Of a stretch of 64,000 nucleotides of DNA, positions 1-8,830 are shown in pieces. The stretch covers positions 40,212-104,211 of the forward strand of contig NZ_VTHK01000034.1 in assembly GCF_009765355.1 (NCBI RefSeq). Direction: 5' to 3'. Every line of letters begins with the position of its first letter. Position 1 is the first letter of the stretch. The DNA is from Amycolatopsis anabasis (GTDB lineage: Bacteria; Actinomycetota; Actinomycetes; Mycobacteriales; Pseudonocardiaceae). A model generated the notes under the pieces. It was not told where the DNA came from. It made no database searches and saw only the letters and a list, made by a program, of their open reading frames with translations. Made by a program: the position numbers and the translations under genes.

Positions 1-1290
1 TACACCAGCCGCGGTTTCTGGGATTCCGGCGGCGGGATCGACGTGGCGGGCCGCAAGACGACCGCCGACGTCAGCCGCGTGATCGACTGGGGCATCACCC
101 ACGCCCGCGGGGACGCCGAACGCGTCGGCGTCGCCGGGATCTCCTACGGCGCCGGGCAGTCCCTGCTCGCGGCCGCCGCGGATCCGCGGGTCAAGGCGGT
201 CGCCGCGCTGAGCGGCTGGGCGGATCTGGTCGCCTCGCTGTACCCGAACCACACGCCCAGCCTGCAGGCCGGGTACGGGCTGCTCGCGGCCGGCCACCTC
301 ACCGGGCGGATGGACCCGGAATTCGTGCCCTACGAGAAGGAAGCGCTGAAGGGCAACTACGAGGCCCTGGTGCCGCTGAACCCGGAACGTTCGGCCGCCA
401 CGCAACTGGCCGCGATCAATGCCCGCAAACCCGCGGTGTTCCTGGCCAACGCGTGGAACGAGTCGATGTTCCCGCCCAGCCAGCTCACCGATTTCTTCAC
501 CAAGCTCACCGGCCCGAAACGGCTCATGCTCGCCGCCGGGGACCACGCGCTGAACGAGGCCATCGGCGCGATCGGCCTGCCCAACGAGGTGTGGGACAAC
601 GCCACCCGGTGGTTCGACCACTACCTGCGCGGGGTGCACAACGGCATCGATGCGGACAACCCGGTCCACCTCAAGCCCGCCATCGACGGCGGCACCTGGC
701 GCAGCTATCCGGACTGGGCCTCGGCCACCGCGACCACGTCCACCCTCTACCTCGGCGGATCCGAGTCGCTGCAAGGAAATCCCGGCGCCTGGAACTCCTC
801 GATCAAGGGCGGGGTGGCCACCGGCGCCGACAGCGGATTCATCCTCGTCAACGGGTACCTGCAGGGTTTGTTCAACATTCCCACCGGGGTGTCGATCGGC
901 CAGGTGGACCGCAAGGCCGCCGCGGTCTGGTCCGGACCGGCGTATCCCGCGAACACCCGGATCAGCGGGGCGCCCCGCCTGCACACGACGGTGACCACGA
1001 GCGCGCCGGAGGCGACCCTGTTCGCCTACCTGTACGACGTGGACGCCCGCGGCTCCGGCCGCCTGGTCAGCACCAAGCCCTACACGCTGCGCGGCGCCAC
1101 GCCCGGGCAACCGCAGGGCCTCGAGTTCGACCTGGAGCCCACCGTGTGGGACGTCCCGGCCGGACACCACCTCGCGCTGGTCGTCGACACGGTCGACGGG
1201 CGCTACGGCAGCAAGAGCGCGCCGGGTTCGACCGTCGGGTTCGGATCGTCCACAACGGACCCTTCCTGGTTGCGAATTCCGCAAGCCTGA
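1..1290 (+). CDS. CocE/NonD-type serine hydrolase (peptidase S15 family), 5' truncated by window edge
   Basis: The reading frame is open from base 1, so the N-terminus lies outside the window. The visible 429 residues begin inside an alpha/beta-hydrolase domain. The nucleophile elbow GISYGA places the catalytic Ser near residue 48 of the fragment, and the triad His is probably in AAGDHALNE (near residue 182). From about residue 300 a beta-rich C-terminal domain follows, as in the X-Pro dipeptidyl-peptidase C-terminal jelly roll. Family members cleave X-Pro dipeptides or hydrolyse esters and amides; the substrate here cannot be told. A signal peptide, if any, is not visible. The gene ends 7 bp before a strong hairpin shared with the convergent next gene. 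Confidence 0.85.
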   Translation, partial: YTSRGFWDSGGGIDVAGRKTTADVSRVIDWGITHARGDAERVGVAGISYGAGQSLLAAAADPRVKAVAALSGWADLVASLYPNHTPSLQAGYGLLAAGHLTGRMDPEFVPYEKEALKGNYEALVPLNPERSAATQLAAINARKPAVFLANAWNESMFPPSQLTDFFTKLTGPKRLMLAAGDHALNEAIGAIGLPNEVWDNATRWFDHYLRGVHNGIDADNPVHLKPAIDGGTWRSYPDWASATATTSTLYLGGSESLQGNPGAWNSSIKGGVATGADSGFILVNGYLQGLFNIPTGVSIGQVDRKAAAVWSGPAYPANTRISGAPRLHTTVTTSAPEATLFAYLYDVDARGSGRLVSTKPYTLRGATPGQPQGLEFDLEPTVWDVPAGHHLALVVDTVDGRYGSKSAPGSTVGFGSSTTDPSWLRIPQA

Positions 1291-1297
1291 ACGGAAA

Positions 1298-1327
1298 GGG
1301 GCCGCGCTCACCGCCGAGCGCGGCCCC
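1298..1327. terminator. Bidirectional hairpin between convergent genes
   Basis: A perfect 12-bp stem (GGGGCCGCGCTC with its complement) encloses a 6-nt loop between the stop codons of the S15 hydrolase and the DUF6528-like gene. There is no long T-run, which is usual for high-GC actinomycetes. Confidence 0.8.
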
Positions 1328-1332
1328 TCGCC

Positions 1333-2289
1333 TCAGGCCCCGGGCCACCACCGGGCCTTGTAGATCCAGGCGCCGCGCAGGGTCAGCTTTCCGTGCGGCA
1401 GCGCGAGATCCACGGTGTCCGTGCACCACGTGCACACGTGCCCGGGCTGAACCGAGGCGGTGAGCACCCGGCCGGTCGCCGGGCTGGTGGTCACGCTCTT
1501 GACGTCCGGCCGGTCGATCTCGCCCGAGCCGCGATACCGCCGCGAGAACTGCCCGGAGTCCTTGCCGAACTGGTACACCCGCGTCTCGGTGGTCAGCCAC
1601 AGCAGATCCGCCCGCCCGGGCACCGGCTGCAGATCGTGCCCGCCCTCGGTGGGCAACGCGAACGTCCGCACGGCGGTCAGCTTCGGCGCCGCCGCCGTCC
1701 CGGTCACCTTGAGCGCCACCAGTTCGTGAGTCCCCAGGACCCACAGCACGTTCCGCTCGGCGTCCCAGACCACGCCGTGCGCGCCGGTCAGCGGGAACTC
1801 GGCGAACGTAGTGGAACGGGCGCCCTGGGACGCGGTGTAGATCCGCACCCAGCCGCCGGTGCTGGCCGCGACGGCGACGTTGCCGTCCGGCAGCAGTTCG
1901 ATGCTGTGCGGGTTGTTCCTGGCCTCGACGTCGGCGGCCCAGTAGGCGGTGTTCCCCTCGGGATAGGGCACCACCGCGGCGAATCCGCCGGATGCGGTGG
2001 TCAGCAGGTACTTCCGGCCGTCGCGGGTGGCGAGTTTGGCCTCGTCGGGGTTGGTCCAGGCGCGGGCGAGGTCACCGAGTCCGTTGGTGGCGCTGGGCGC
2101 CCACGCCCAGCTGGGTTTCGCGCCGGTCCAGGCCGCCCGGGTCGCCGGGAGCACCAGGATGCGCCGGGACGCCTGTTCGGTGATCGCGATCGAACCGGGA
2201 TCGCCGTGCGCCTCGGCGGCGGTGACCGGGGTCAGCAGCCCGGCGAGCAGGACGAACGCGAGGGTGGTGAGTCTTCGGAATCTCCGCAT
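1333..2289 (-). CDS. Secreted beta-propeller-like protein (DUF6528 type)
   Basis: A 318-residue protein with a classical signal peptide: basic MRRFRR, a hydrophobic stretch of about 17 residues, then an AEA/AHG cleavage region. The mature part carries propeller-like repeats such as NPHSIELLPDGNVAVAAS, GAHGVVWDAERNVLWVLG and GGHDLQPVPGRADLLWL, as in the DUF6528 family of actinobacterial secreted proteins. No catalytic motif is evident and no enzymatic role is claimed. Near the C-terminus a CTWC pair could form a disulfide. The ATG at 2289 is preferred; an in-frame TTG at 2301 would add four residues (MGGG). A function in the cell envelope or extracellular sensing is only a guess. Confidence 0.7.
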   Translation of the reverse strand: MRRFRRLTTLAFVLLAGLLTPVTAAEAHGDPGSIAITEQASRRILVLPATRAAWTGAKPSWAWAPSATNGLGDLARAWTNPDEAKLATRDGRKYLLTTASGGFAAVVPYPEGNTAYWAADVEARNNPHSIELLPDGNVAVAASTGGWVRIYTASQGARSTTFAEFPLTGAHGVVWDAERNVLWVLGTHELVALKVTGTAAAPKLTAVRTFALPTEGGHDLQPVPGRADLLWLTTETRVYQFGKDSGQFSRRYRGSGEIDRPDVKSVTTSPATGRVLTASVQPGHVCTWCTDTVDLALPHGKLTLRGAWIYKARWWPGA

Positions 2290-2343
2290 TCCCCCACCCA
2301 ACCGCGTGCGGCTGACCGGCAGGTGACCGGCCGCCGAACAAGA

Positions 2344-3216
2344 TCAGGCCAGTTGCTGCCGCACCGCCGAGGCGAACCGCAGCGGCGCACCCCGGTCGGC
2401 CTGGCCGAACCCGAGCGAAGGCTCGGCCAGCTCGAGTTCCAGGACGACCGGCGCGCCGTCGTCCCCGCGCACCACGTCCACCCGGGCGTAGAGCAGTTCG
2501 GCCCGCAGGATGCCGAGCAGGTCCGCGGCCGCGTCCAGCGCGTCCTCGGCGAGTTTCCGCTCGGCCGCCGCGGGTTCGGCCGCGCCGAGCTCCTCCGCGA
2601 CATACAGCCCCGATCCGTCCACTGTGGACCCGGTGAGCATGGCGCCCTTGGCGAACGCGTGCGAGTACACGCCACCGAAGAAGACGAGCGCGGTCTCCCC
2701 CGAACTGTCCACAGCGGACTGATACGGCTGCAGGAGGGCCGTCTGCCCGGCGTCGTGCAGCCTGGCCAGATGCGCGGCCGCGGCGTCGGCCTCGCCGGGG
2801 GCGAACCGCGCCGCGCCGATCGAACCGACCCCGATCGACGGTTTGAGCACGAACTCCCGGTCCGGCCAGCGCGCGGCGGCGCCCGGTTCGACCAGTTCGG
2901 TGGGCACGGCCGGGACCCCGGCGGCGATCAAATCGGCCAGGTAGGCCTTGTCGGTGTTCCAGCGGACCACCGGCGCCGCGTTGCGCAGCGCCGGGACGGA
3001 CTCGCACCAGTCCAGGAACTCGGCCCGGCGATCCGGGTAGTCCCAGGTCGCGCGGAGGACCACCACCTCGGCGGCGGCGAAGTCGGTCTCCGGATCGTCC
3101 CAGGCGGACCAGGCCGTGGTGAAGCCGAGGTCGCCCAGGGCGGCGGGCACGGCGTGCTCGTCGCCGTCCCCCTCGGGCAGCTTGGCGCAGCCGACGAGAA
3201 TCGCGTGCGCGGTCAC
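2344..3216 (-). CDS. ATP-grasp domain protein (DcsG/RimK-like ligase)
   Basis: This 290-residue protein has the three-part ATP-grasp layout. The N-terminal part has the RATWDYPDRRAEFLDWCE block typical of DcsG-like ATP-grasp proteins. A central lysine segment FVLKPSIGVGSIGAARF forms the nucleotide-binding lid. A C-terminal acidic block (YARVDVVRGDDG followed by VVLELELAEPSLGF) supplies the metal ligands. Relatives join a carboxylate to an amine or thiol with ATP; DcsG itself makes the cyclic product in cycloserine biosynthesis, but nothing else of that pathway is nearby. Its ATG overlaps the stop codon of the upstream 105-residue gene by 4 nt, so the two are translationally coupled. The substrate is unknown. 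Confidence 0.75.
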   Translation of the reverse strand: MTAHAILVGCAKLPEGDGDEHAVPAALGDLGFTTAWSAWDDPETDFAAAEVVVLRATWDYPDRRAEFLDWCESVPALRNAAPVVRWNTDKAYLADLIAAGVPAVPTELVEPGAAARWPDREFVLKPSIGVGSIGAARFAPGEADAAAAHLARLHDAGQTALLQPYQSAVDSSGETALVFFGGVYSHAFAKGAMLTGSTVDGSGLYVAEELGAAEPAAAERKLAEDALDAAADLLGILRAELLYARVDVVRGDDGAPVVLELELAEPSLGFGQADRGAPLRFASAVRQQLA

Positions 3217-3530
3217 CGGCGGGCGCGGGGACCGGCCATGCGGCGCCGGTGCTCCGGGCCGATCACGGTCGCGTTCACCGTGTCCGCGTCCCAGGTGGCG
3301 GACCCCAGATCGGCGACCGCCTCGACGAGCGCCTCGCCGGTCGCGGGGCCGGGCACGACCACGTCGCCGAGCGCGCCGTCCGCGCCGACCAGCACCACGC
3401 GAGCGCCGGCGCGGCCGATGTTCTCGACGACCGCCCGCGAGGGCTTGCCGTGCGCGGCCACGAAGCGCCGGGCCGCGGCGAGCTGCCGCGCGGTCGGCGC
3501 CGGGGTCTCTTCGGTCTTCTCTTCAGCCAC
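3213..3530 (-). CDS. Small conserved hypothetical protein
   Basis: A 105-residue soluble protein with an acidic N-terminus (MAEEKTEETPAP), a predicted helical part (ARQLAAARRFVAAHGKPS) and an alpha/beta-like middle (ARVVLVGADGALGDVVVPG). I do not recognise the family. The gene is the first of a two-gene unit; its TGA overlaps the start of the ATP-grasp gene, suggesting a partner or accessory role. It is divergent from the quinone reductase gene, with about 97 bp between the starts. Confidence 0.6.
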   Translation of the reverse strand: MAEEKTEETPAPTARQLAAARRFVAAHGKPSRAVVENIGRAGARVVLVGADGALGDVVVPGPATGEALVEAVADLGSATWDADTVNATVIGPEHRRRMAGPRARR

Positions 3531-3627
3531 GACCCGATCTTAGGCGTCCAGTGCCCGGGAGGTGGAACATCGTGTCGGCGGCCATAGTTGTACTGGCCGA
3601 GAACGTGACCCGAAGCGAGGAGGACGC

Positions 3628-4599
3628 ATGCCCACGGCAGTGCAGGTTCGGCAGACCGGAGGCCCCGAGGTGCTCGAGGTCGCCGAGGTGGAGACCGGCG
3701 AGCCGGGCCCGCGCGAACTCCTGGTCGACGTGGCGGCCGCGGGCGTGAACTACATCGACACCTACCAGCGCGCCGGGATCTACCCGATCCCGCTGCCCCA
3801 CACCCTCGGCCTGGAGGGCGCCGGGCAGATCGCCGCGGTCGGCTCGGACGTGAACGGGTTCGCCCCGGGCGACCGGGTGGCCTGGCAAGGCGTGCCCGGC
3901 AGCTACGCGCAGCGGGCGCTGGTGCCCGCCGACTCCGCGGTGCGCGTCCCGGACGGCGTATCCGATCAGCTCGCCGCCGCGCTGCCGTTGCAGGGGATCA
4001 CCGCGCACTACCTGGTCGCCTCGACCTATCCGGTCCAGGAGGGCGAAACGATCCTGGTGCACGCGGCGGCCGGTGGGGTCGGGCTGCTGCTCATCCAGCT
4101 GGCGAAGGCGCGGGGCGCCCGGGTGATCGGCACGGTGTCCACCGCCGCGAAGGAGGCGCTCGCCCGCGAGGCCGGGGCCGACGAGGTGATCCGCTACGAC
4201 CAGGTGGATTTCGCCGAGGCCACCCGGAAGCTCACCGGCGGCGAGGGGGTGCACGTCGTCTACGACGGGGTCGGCAAGTCCACTGTGGACGGCAGTCTGG
4301 CCAGTCTGCGCAAGCGGGGGCTGCTGGCGCTGTTCGGCGCGTCCAGCGGGCCGGTGCCGCCGATCGACCCGCAACGGCTCAACAAGGCCGGTTCGGTGTA
4401 CCTGACCCGGCCGACGAGCGGCGACTACGTGCAGACCCGCGAGGAGCTGGAGTGGCGGATCGGCGAGCTGTTCGCGGCGGTGGCCGACGGCTCGCTCCAG
4501 GTGCGGATCGGCGCCACGTACCCGCTCGCCGACGCACGACAGGCCCACGAGGACCTGCAGGCCCGCAAGACGACCGGCAAGGTGCTGCTCATTCCCTGA
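3628..4599 (+). CDS. NADPH:quinone oxidoreductase, zeta-crystallin/QorA type
   Basis: A 323-residue zinc-free medium-chain dehydrogenase/reductase. The N-terminal GroES-like catalytic domain contains AAGVNYIDTYQRAGIY and HTLGLEGAGQIAAVG. The Rossmann segment ILVHAAAGGVGLLLIQLAKARGA binds NADPH, and the C-terminus has the family-typical ARQAHEDLQARKTTGKVLL. The enzyme reduces quinones or alpha,beta-unsaturated carbonyls with NADPH. The start is the ATG at 3628, which has an ideal SD (GAGGAGG at 3617-3623); the frame stays open upstream but without such a signal. It faces the convergent FKBP gene across a repeat-bearing spacer. Confidence 0.9.
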   Translation: MPTAVQVRQTGGPEVLEVAEVETGEPGPRELLVDVAAAGVNYIDTYQRAGIYPIPLPHTLGLEGAGQIAAVGSDVNGFAPGDRVAWQGVPGSYAQRALVPADSAVRVPDGVSDQLAAALPLQGITAHYLVASTYPVQEGETILVHAAAGGVGLLLIQLAKARGARVIGTVSTAAKEALAREAGADEVIRYDQVDFAEATRKLTGGEGVHVVYDGVGKSTVDGSLASLRKRGLLALFGASSGPVPPIDPQRLNKAGSVYLTRPTSGDYVQTREELEWRIGELFAAVADGSLQVRIGATYPLADARQAHEDLQARKTTGKVLLIP

Positions 4600-4668
4600 T
4601 ACGACTCCGGTCCCGCGCTGAGGTGTGGCTTCGCGCCGTGCTCGTGGGATGGGCCGACCTACCGAGAT

Positions 4669-4807
4669 GGGGAACTCGCACGCCCGGAACGGGGAACTCG
4701 CGCCTGTGGGCCCCGCCTGCCGCGCGCCGATGCGGCATTGGGGACGTTGAAGGTTCCCAATGCGGCTTTCGGGGCGTGCGTGCTTGCCCAAGCGCCGTGA
4801 GTTCCCC
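4669..4807. repeat. Intergenic short repeats, two families (GGGGAACTCGC and AATGCGGC units)
   Basis: The 237-bp spacer between convergent qor and the FKBP gene has no gene. It holds GGGGAACTCGC at 4669-4679 and 4691-4701, with a near-identical inverted copy (one mismatch) at 4797-4807. Between them at 4729-4777 lie two tandem units built on ATGCGGC-TT-GGG-ACGTTGAAGGTTCCC. The same second unit recurs at 47447-47526 between another convergent gene pair. The arrangement can fold into hairpins and may serve as a two-way terminator. Confidence 0.7.
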
Positions 4808-4836
4808 GTTTCGGTGGGGGAAGTCGCCGGGGGCGG

Positions 4837-5421
4837 TCAGCCGACCTTTACGGCGTCGACCACGAAGACCAGCGTCTCGGTCTTCAGCGGGTGGTTCGGC
4901 GCGGCGCCGTAGCCCAGGTTCGGCGGCACGACGAGCAGACGGCGGGCGCCCTGCTTGATCCCGACCAGGCCCTGGTCCCAGCCCTGGATGACCTGGCCCT
5001 GCCCGAGCGTCAGCGGGAACGGCTCACCCCGGTCGAAGGAGCTGTCCTTCTGCTGCTTGGTCGACCAGGCGACGAGCTGGTAGTTCATCTGCACCGCGGT
5101 GCCGGCCTTGGCCTCGGCGCCGGTGCCCGCCTGGAGGTCCTTGGACAGCAGCTTGGTCGGCGCCTTGCAGGTGTCCGGAATGGTGATCTCCGGCTTCTTG
5201 CCCGGGTCGCCGGTGACCTTGATGTCCTCGGCGGTGCACTCCCTGGCGTGGTTGTCCGGCTCGGCGGCCGCGCTGCTGCTCGCGGACGACGACGGCGGCG
5301 GCGTTCCCACGAGCGGAGGGCCGGTGACGGCCGGCGCGGTGGACGCCTCCTCGGAATTGGCACAGGCGCCCAGGCTCAGGGCGGCGGCCACCACGATCAT
5401 GATCTTGCCAGCGTTACGCAT
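4837..5421 (-). CDS. FKBP-type peptidyl-prolyl cis-trans isomerase, lipoprotein
   Basis: A 194-residue exported isomerase. The start MRNAGKIM gives a lipoprotein signal ending in lipobox LGAC (Cys at residue 20), so the mature protein should be lipid-anchored on the outer face of the membrane. A Ser/Ala-rich linker of about 40 residues leads to a single FKBP domain with the usual blocks VQMNYQLVAWSTK, SSFDRGEPFPLTLGQGQVI, GWDQGLVGIKQGARR and LVVPPNLGYG. It probably assists folding of exported proteins. The frame is open further upstream (to 5553), but those residues lack coding character and would bury the signal peptide, so the ATG at 5421 is chosen. Confidence 0.9.
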   Translation of the reverse strand: MRNAGKIMIVVAAALSLGACANSEEASTAPAVTGPPLVGTPPPSSSASSSAAAEPDNHARECTAEDIKVTGDPGKKPEITIPDTCKAPTKLLSKDLQAGTGAEAKAGTAVQMNYQLVAWSTKQQKDSSFDRGEPFPLTLGQGQVIQGWDQGLVGIKQGARRLLVVPPNLGYGAAPNHPLKTETLVFVVDAVKVG

Positions 5422-5456
5422 GGCGATCACCTTATCCGGGCGCTGACCGGGAACGT

Positions 5457-7763
5457 TCAGGACATCCGGGACACGGGCAGCACCTCGGGGCCGGTGTGCA
5501 GGACGCCGAGGCGCTGGGTCGCCCGGGTCAGGGCGACGTAGAGGTCGTTCCACCCGCGGGCGGACTCGGCGACGATCTCGTCCGGCGAGACCAGCACCAC
5601 CGCGTCGAACTCCAGGCCCTTGGCCTCCTCGACCCCGGAAACGGACAGCCGCGGATCCTCCGGCAGCGCGTCGCGGACCTCCGCCAACCGGCCTGCCGGG
5701 GTCAGCACGGCGACCGTGCCGCCGTCGACGGCGTCGAGTTCGCGTGCCACCAGCTCCCCCAGCTGGGCGGTAAGCCCGGCCGGGTCCACCCGGAGATGCC
5801 GGGGCGCGACCCCGGTTTCCCGCACCGAGGCGGGCACGCTCAGCGATGGGTCCACTTTGGCCAGTGCGTGCGCGGCCAGCTCCATGATCTCGGCCGGGGT
5901 GCGGTAGTTCACGGTCAGCTCACGCAGCCGCCACCGGTCCTCGACATACGGGCCGAGCACCTCGTGCCACGACGAAGCGCCCGCCGGGGCGCCGGTCTGG
6001 GCGACATCGCCGACCAGGGTCATCGACCGGCTCGGGCAGCGCCGCATCAGCAGCCGCCAGTCCATTGCGGACAGTTCCTGCGCCTCGTCCACGATCACGT
6101 GCCCGAACGTCCACGTCCGGTCCAGGGCGGCCCGCTGCGCCGCGGTCAGGTCGCTGCGCCGCTGCTGGCGTTCGGCCAGCAGTTCGGTGTCCAGGATGTC
6201 GCTGACCCGGAGCACCTCCTCGTCGATGATCTCCTCGTCCTGTTCGAGGATGTGCAGCACGCCCTCGGCGTAGGCCCGCTCCTCCCGTTCGCGGCGCGCC
6301 TGCTCCGCGCGGGCCTCGGTGTCGTCCTCGCCGAGCAGCTCGGCCAGTTCGTCCAGCAGCGGCACGTCCGCCGGGGTCCAGGGCGAACCCGGTTCCCGCG
6401 CCACGGCGGCCCGTTCGGCCGCGGTGAGCCGCTCCCCCGCCGCCGACTCCAGCCGCTCGGCCGAGCCCAGCAGATCGCGCAGCAGCCGCTGCGGGGTGAG
6501 CGTCGGCCACAGCGAATCGAGCGCGGCCCGCACGTTCTGGTCCGCGGCCAACTCCGCCCGGATCGCGGCGTGGTCGCGCGCGTCGAGCACCTCGGTGTCC
6601 GGCTGCTCGTCCTCCTCGAACGGGATCTCCGGCAGCCCCTCGAACACGTCGTTCTCGGTCCGCTCCGCCGACTGGTCGGTGAGCGCGTCGAGCAGCGCGT
6701 CCACGAACACCCGCCGGGCCAGGTTGTGCGGCCGCTGGGTGCGCCGGGCCTTGCCCCGGGCGTGGTCGACGGTGGCGCGGTCCAGGGTCAGCACATCCCC
6801 TTCGACGTCGATCTCGAGGACGTCGCCGGGCAGGATCTGCCGATCGGCGACCGCGTCCGCGAGCACCTCGGCCATGACCGCGCGCCCCTTGACCGCGGCC
6901 GCCGCCGCGGTGTCCGTCCCGTCCGCGGTGATCCCGGGGAACAGCCCGCCCATGGTCCGCAGCAGGACCCCGGTCTCCCCCAGCGACGGCAGGACCTGGC
7001 CGATGTACCGGAGGAAGGTCGGGTTCGGGCCGACCACCAGCACCCCGCGCGTGCTGAGCTGGCGGCGGTAGGTGTAGAGCAGGTAGGCGGCGCGGTGCAG
7101 GGCCACCGCGGTCTTCCCGGTGCCCGGACCGCCCTGGACGACCACCACGCCGTTCAGCCCGTCCCGGATGATCTCGTCCTGCTCGGACTGGATGGTGGCG
7201 ACGATGTCGCTCATCTCACCGGTGCGCTTGCGCTCCAGCGCGGCCAGCAACGCCGCCTCGCCCGCGAGCCCGAGGTCGTGACCCTGGTCGGCGGCGTGCA
7301 GATCGAGGATCTCGTCGTCCACACCGACCACGCGGCGGCTGAGCGTGCGGATGTGCCGCCGCCGGCGCACCCCGTCCGGCGACGCGGCGGTGGCCAGGTA
7401 GAACGGCCGCGCGACCGGGGCGCGCCAGTCGATCAGCAGCGGGTGGTAGTCGCGCTCCTCGTCGAACAGGCCGAGGCGCCCGATGTAGGCGGTCTCACCG
7501 GCGTGGAAGTCGAGGCGGCCGAAGCACAGTCCCTGTTCGACCGAACTCAACTGGGCGAGCCGCTCGGAGTACATCGTGGTCGACACGTCCCGCTCGGTAC
7601 GGGCCTGCGGCGTGCCCCCGGTCTCGGCGAGCGTCGCGGTCAGCCGCCGCTGCGCGTCCTCGCGTTCGGCGTCGAGCTTGCGGTACAGCGCCGAGACATA
7701 GTCCTGCTCGGCGGCGATCTCGGTGGTGGTGTCGGGTTCCCGGTCTCTGGAAGCCACGGACAA
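5457..7763 (-). CDS. helR: RNA polymerase recycling motor ATPase HelR (HelD/UvrD-like superfamily 1)
   Basis: A 768-residue SF1 ATPase. The N-terminal coiled region (YVSALYRKLDAEREDAQRR) and the block PLLIDWRAPVARPFY are diagnostic of HelD/HelR proteins. Walker A is VQGGPGTGKTAVAL (about residue 212), the motif II region is VIVDEAQELSAMDW, and the C-terminal motifs are VNYRTPAEIM and VEEAKGLEFDAVVLVS. HelD-like proteins pull RNA polymerase off DNA; HelR of actinobacteria also displaces bound rifampicin and gives some resistance. The ORF opens with TTG at 7763, with an alternative GTG two codons in. I see no rifamycin-associated element in the 89 bp up to the ctaB stop codon. The gene is transcribed alone after ctaB on the same strand. 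Confidence 0.85.
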   Translation of the reverse strand: MSVASRDREPDTTTEIAAEQDYVSALYRKLDAEREDAQRRLTATLAETGGTPQARTERDVSTTMYSERLAQLSSVEQGLCFGRLDFHAGETAYIGRLGLFDEERDYHPLLIDWRAPVARPFYLATAASPDGVRRRRHIRTLSRRVVGVDDEILDLHAADQGHDLGLAGEAALLAALERKRTGEMSDIVATIQSEQDEIIRDGLNGVVVVQGGPGTGKTAVALHRAAYLLYTYRRQLSTRGVLVVGPNPTFLRYIGQVLPSLGETGVLLRTMGGLFPGITADGTDTAAAAAVKGRAVMAEVLADAVADRQILPGDVLEIDVEGDVLTLDRATVDHARGKARRTQRPHNLARRVFVDALLDALTDQSAERTENDVFEGLPEIPFEEDEQPDTEVLDARDHAAIRAELAADQNVRAALDSLWPTLTPQRLLRDLLGSAERLESAAGERLTAAERAAVAREPGSPWTPADVPLLDELAELLGEDDTEARAEQARREREERAYAEGVLHILEQDEEIIDEEVLRVSDILDTELLAERQQRRSDLTAAQRAALDRTWTFGHVIVDEAQELSAMDWRLLMRRCPSRSMTLVGDVAQTGAPAGASSWHEVLGPYVEDRWRLRELTVNYRTPAEIMELAAHALAKVDPSLSVPASVRETGVAPRHLRVDPAGLTAQLGELVARELDAVDGGTVAVLTPAGRLAEVRDALPEDPRLSVSGVEEAKGLEFDAVVLVSPDEIVAESARGWNDLYVALTRATQRLGVLHTGPEVLPVSRMS

Positions 7764-7852
7764 TCAGGGCCTGCCTTCGCTTCGGGGGAGATTCCTGCTT
7801 CTCAACGACCGGAACCGCGGAGTGATTCCCGCCGAGCGAAGAAAAGTGCCCG

Positions 7853-8830
7853 TCAGAAGGGCAGGCCGAGCGTCGGCAGCCCGATCGCCGAGTCGACCGC
7901 GAGCGCGCAGAACACGATCATCAGGTAGGTGTTCGACCGGTGGAACAACGCCATGGGCTTGGTCTCCGCCCCGGCGCGCACGGAGGCGTAGAGCCGGTGC
8001 GCGTAGAACAGGAACCAGGCGCCCGCCAGCGCGGCGAACGAGGCGTACAGCCAGCTCGTCGCGGGCAGCAGGAGCAGCGTCCAGCCGACCATCACCCACG
8101 AGTAGATGACGATCTGCTTGGCGACGTGCTGCGGCGGCGCGACCACCGGCAGCATCGGCACCCCGGCGCGCTCGTAGTCCTCGCGGTACTTCATCGCCAG
8201 CGCCCAGGTGTGCGGCGGGGTCCAGAAGAAGATCACCCCGAACATCACGAACGCGGGCCACTCCACGGTCCCGGAGACCGCGGCCCAGCCGATCACCACC
8301 GGCATGCACCCGGCCGCGCCGCCCCACACCACGTTCTGCGCGGTCCGGCGCTTGAGCAGCAGCGTGTACACGAAGATGTAGAACAGGATCGTCGCGATCG
8401 CGAGCACCGCGGCGAGCAGGTTCACGGTGAGGTAGAGCACGGCGAACGACGCGACGCCGAGCGCCAGCCCGAAGATCAGCGCGCCGCGGCGCGGCACCGA
8501 GTCGCGCACCAGCGGCCGCCGCTTGGTGCGCTTCATCACCTTGTCGATGTCCGCGTCGATCACGCAGTTCAACGCGTTGGCACTGCCGGCCGCCATGGTG
8601 CCGCCGACCAGGGTCGCGAGCACCAGCCACGGCGACGGGATGGTCCGCCCGGCGAGGAACATCGCGGGGATCGTGGTCACCAGCAGCAATTCGATGACCC
8701 GCGGCTTCGCGAGCGCGGCATAGGCGCCGACCACCTGGCGGAAGCTTCGCCGTCCGTGCGGTCGCTCGCCGGTTGGATGCACGGCGCTGGTGCTGTCACT
8801 GCGGCCGTGCGCAGCGTTCACCAACGACAT
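7853..8830 (-). CDS. ctaB: Protoheme IX farnesyltransferase (heme O synthase)
   Basis: A 325-residue UbiA-family membrane prenyltransferase that converts heme b to heme o for cytochrome aa3 oxidase. The first Asp-rich site is in NALNCVIDADIDKVMKRT, followed by RTKRRPLV. The second conserved block is FFWTPPHTWALAMKYREDY. Roughly eight or nine hydrophobic segments follow (for example LLLVTTIPAMFLAG and YSWVMVGWTLLLLPA). The ATG at 8830 is chosen because AGGGAG lies 5 nt upstream; the open frame continues upstream without coding character. It is divergent from tkt, the same pairing seen in mycobacteria. Confidence 0.93.
   Translation of the reverse strand: MSLVNAAHGRSDSTSAVHPTGERPHGRRSFRQVVGAYAALAKPRVIELLLVTTIPAMFLAGRTIPSPWLVLATLVGGTMAAGSANALNCVIDADIDKVMKRTKRRPLVRDSVPRRGALIFGLALGVASFAVLYLTVNLLAAVLAIATILFYIFVYTLLLKRRTAQNVVWGGAAGCMPVVIGWAAVSGTVEWPAFVMFGVIFFWTPPHTWALAMKYREDYERAGVPMLPVVAPPQHVAKQIVIYSWVMVGWTLLLLPATSWLYASFAALAGAWFLFYAHRLYASVRAGAETKPMALFHRSNTYLMIVFCALAVDSAIGLPTLGLPF

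Noticed and set aside
1393..3543. A 716-codon plus-strand open frame across the DUF6528, ATP-grasp and small hypothetical genes
   Set aside because: It spans three well-supported minus-strand genes and has shadow-like composition.
7764..7852. Rifamycin-associated element before helR
   Set aside because: No GGGGCTTGC-type inverted repeat seen.
5496..7928. An 810-codon plus-strand open frame opposite helR
   Set aside because: No recognisable motifs; complementary to a clear superfamily 1 ATPase.
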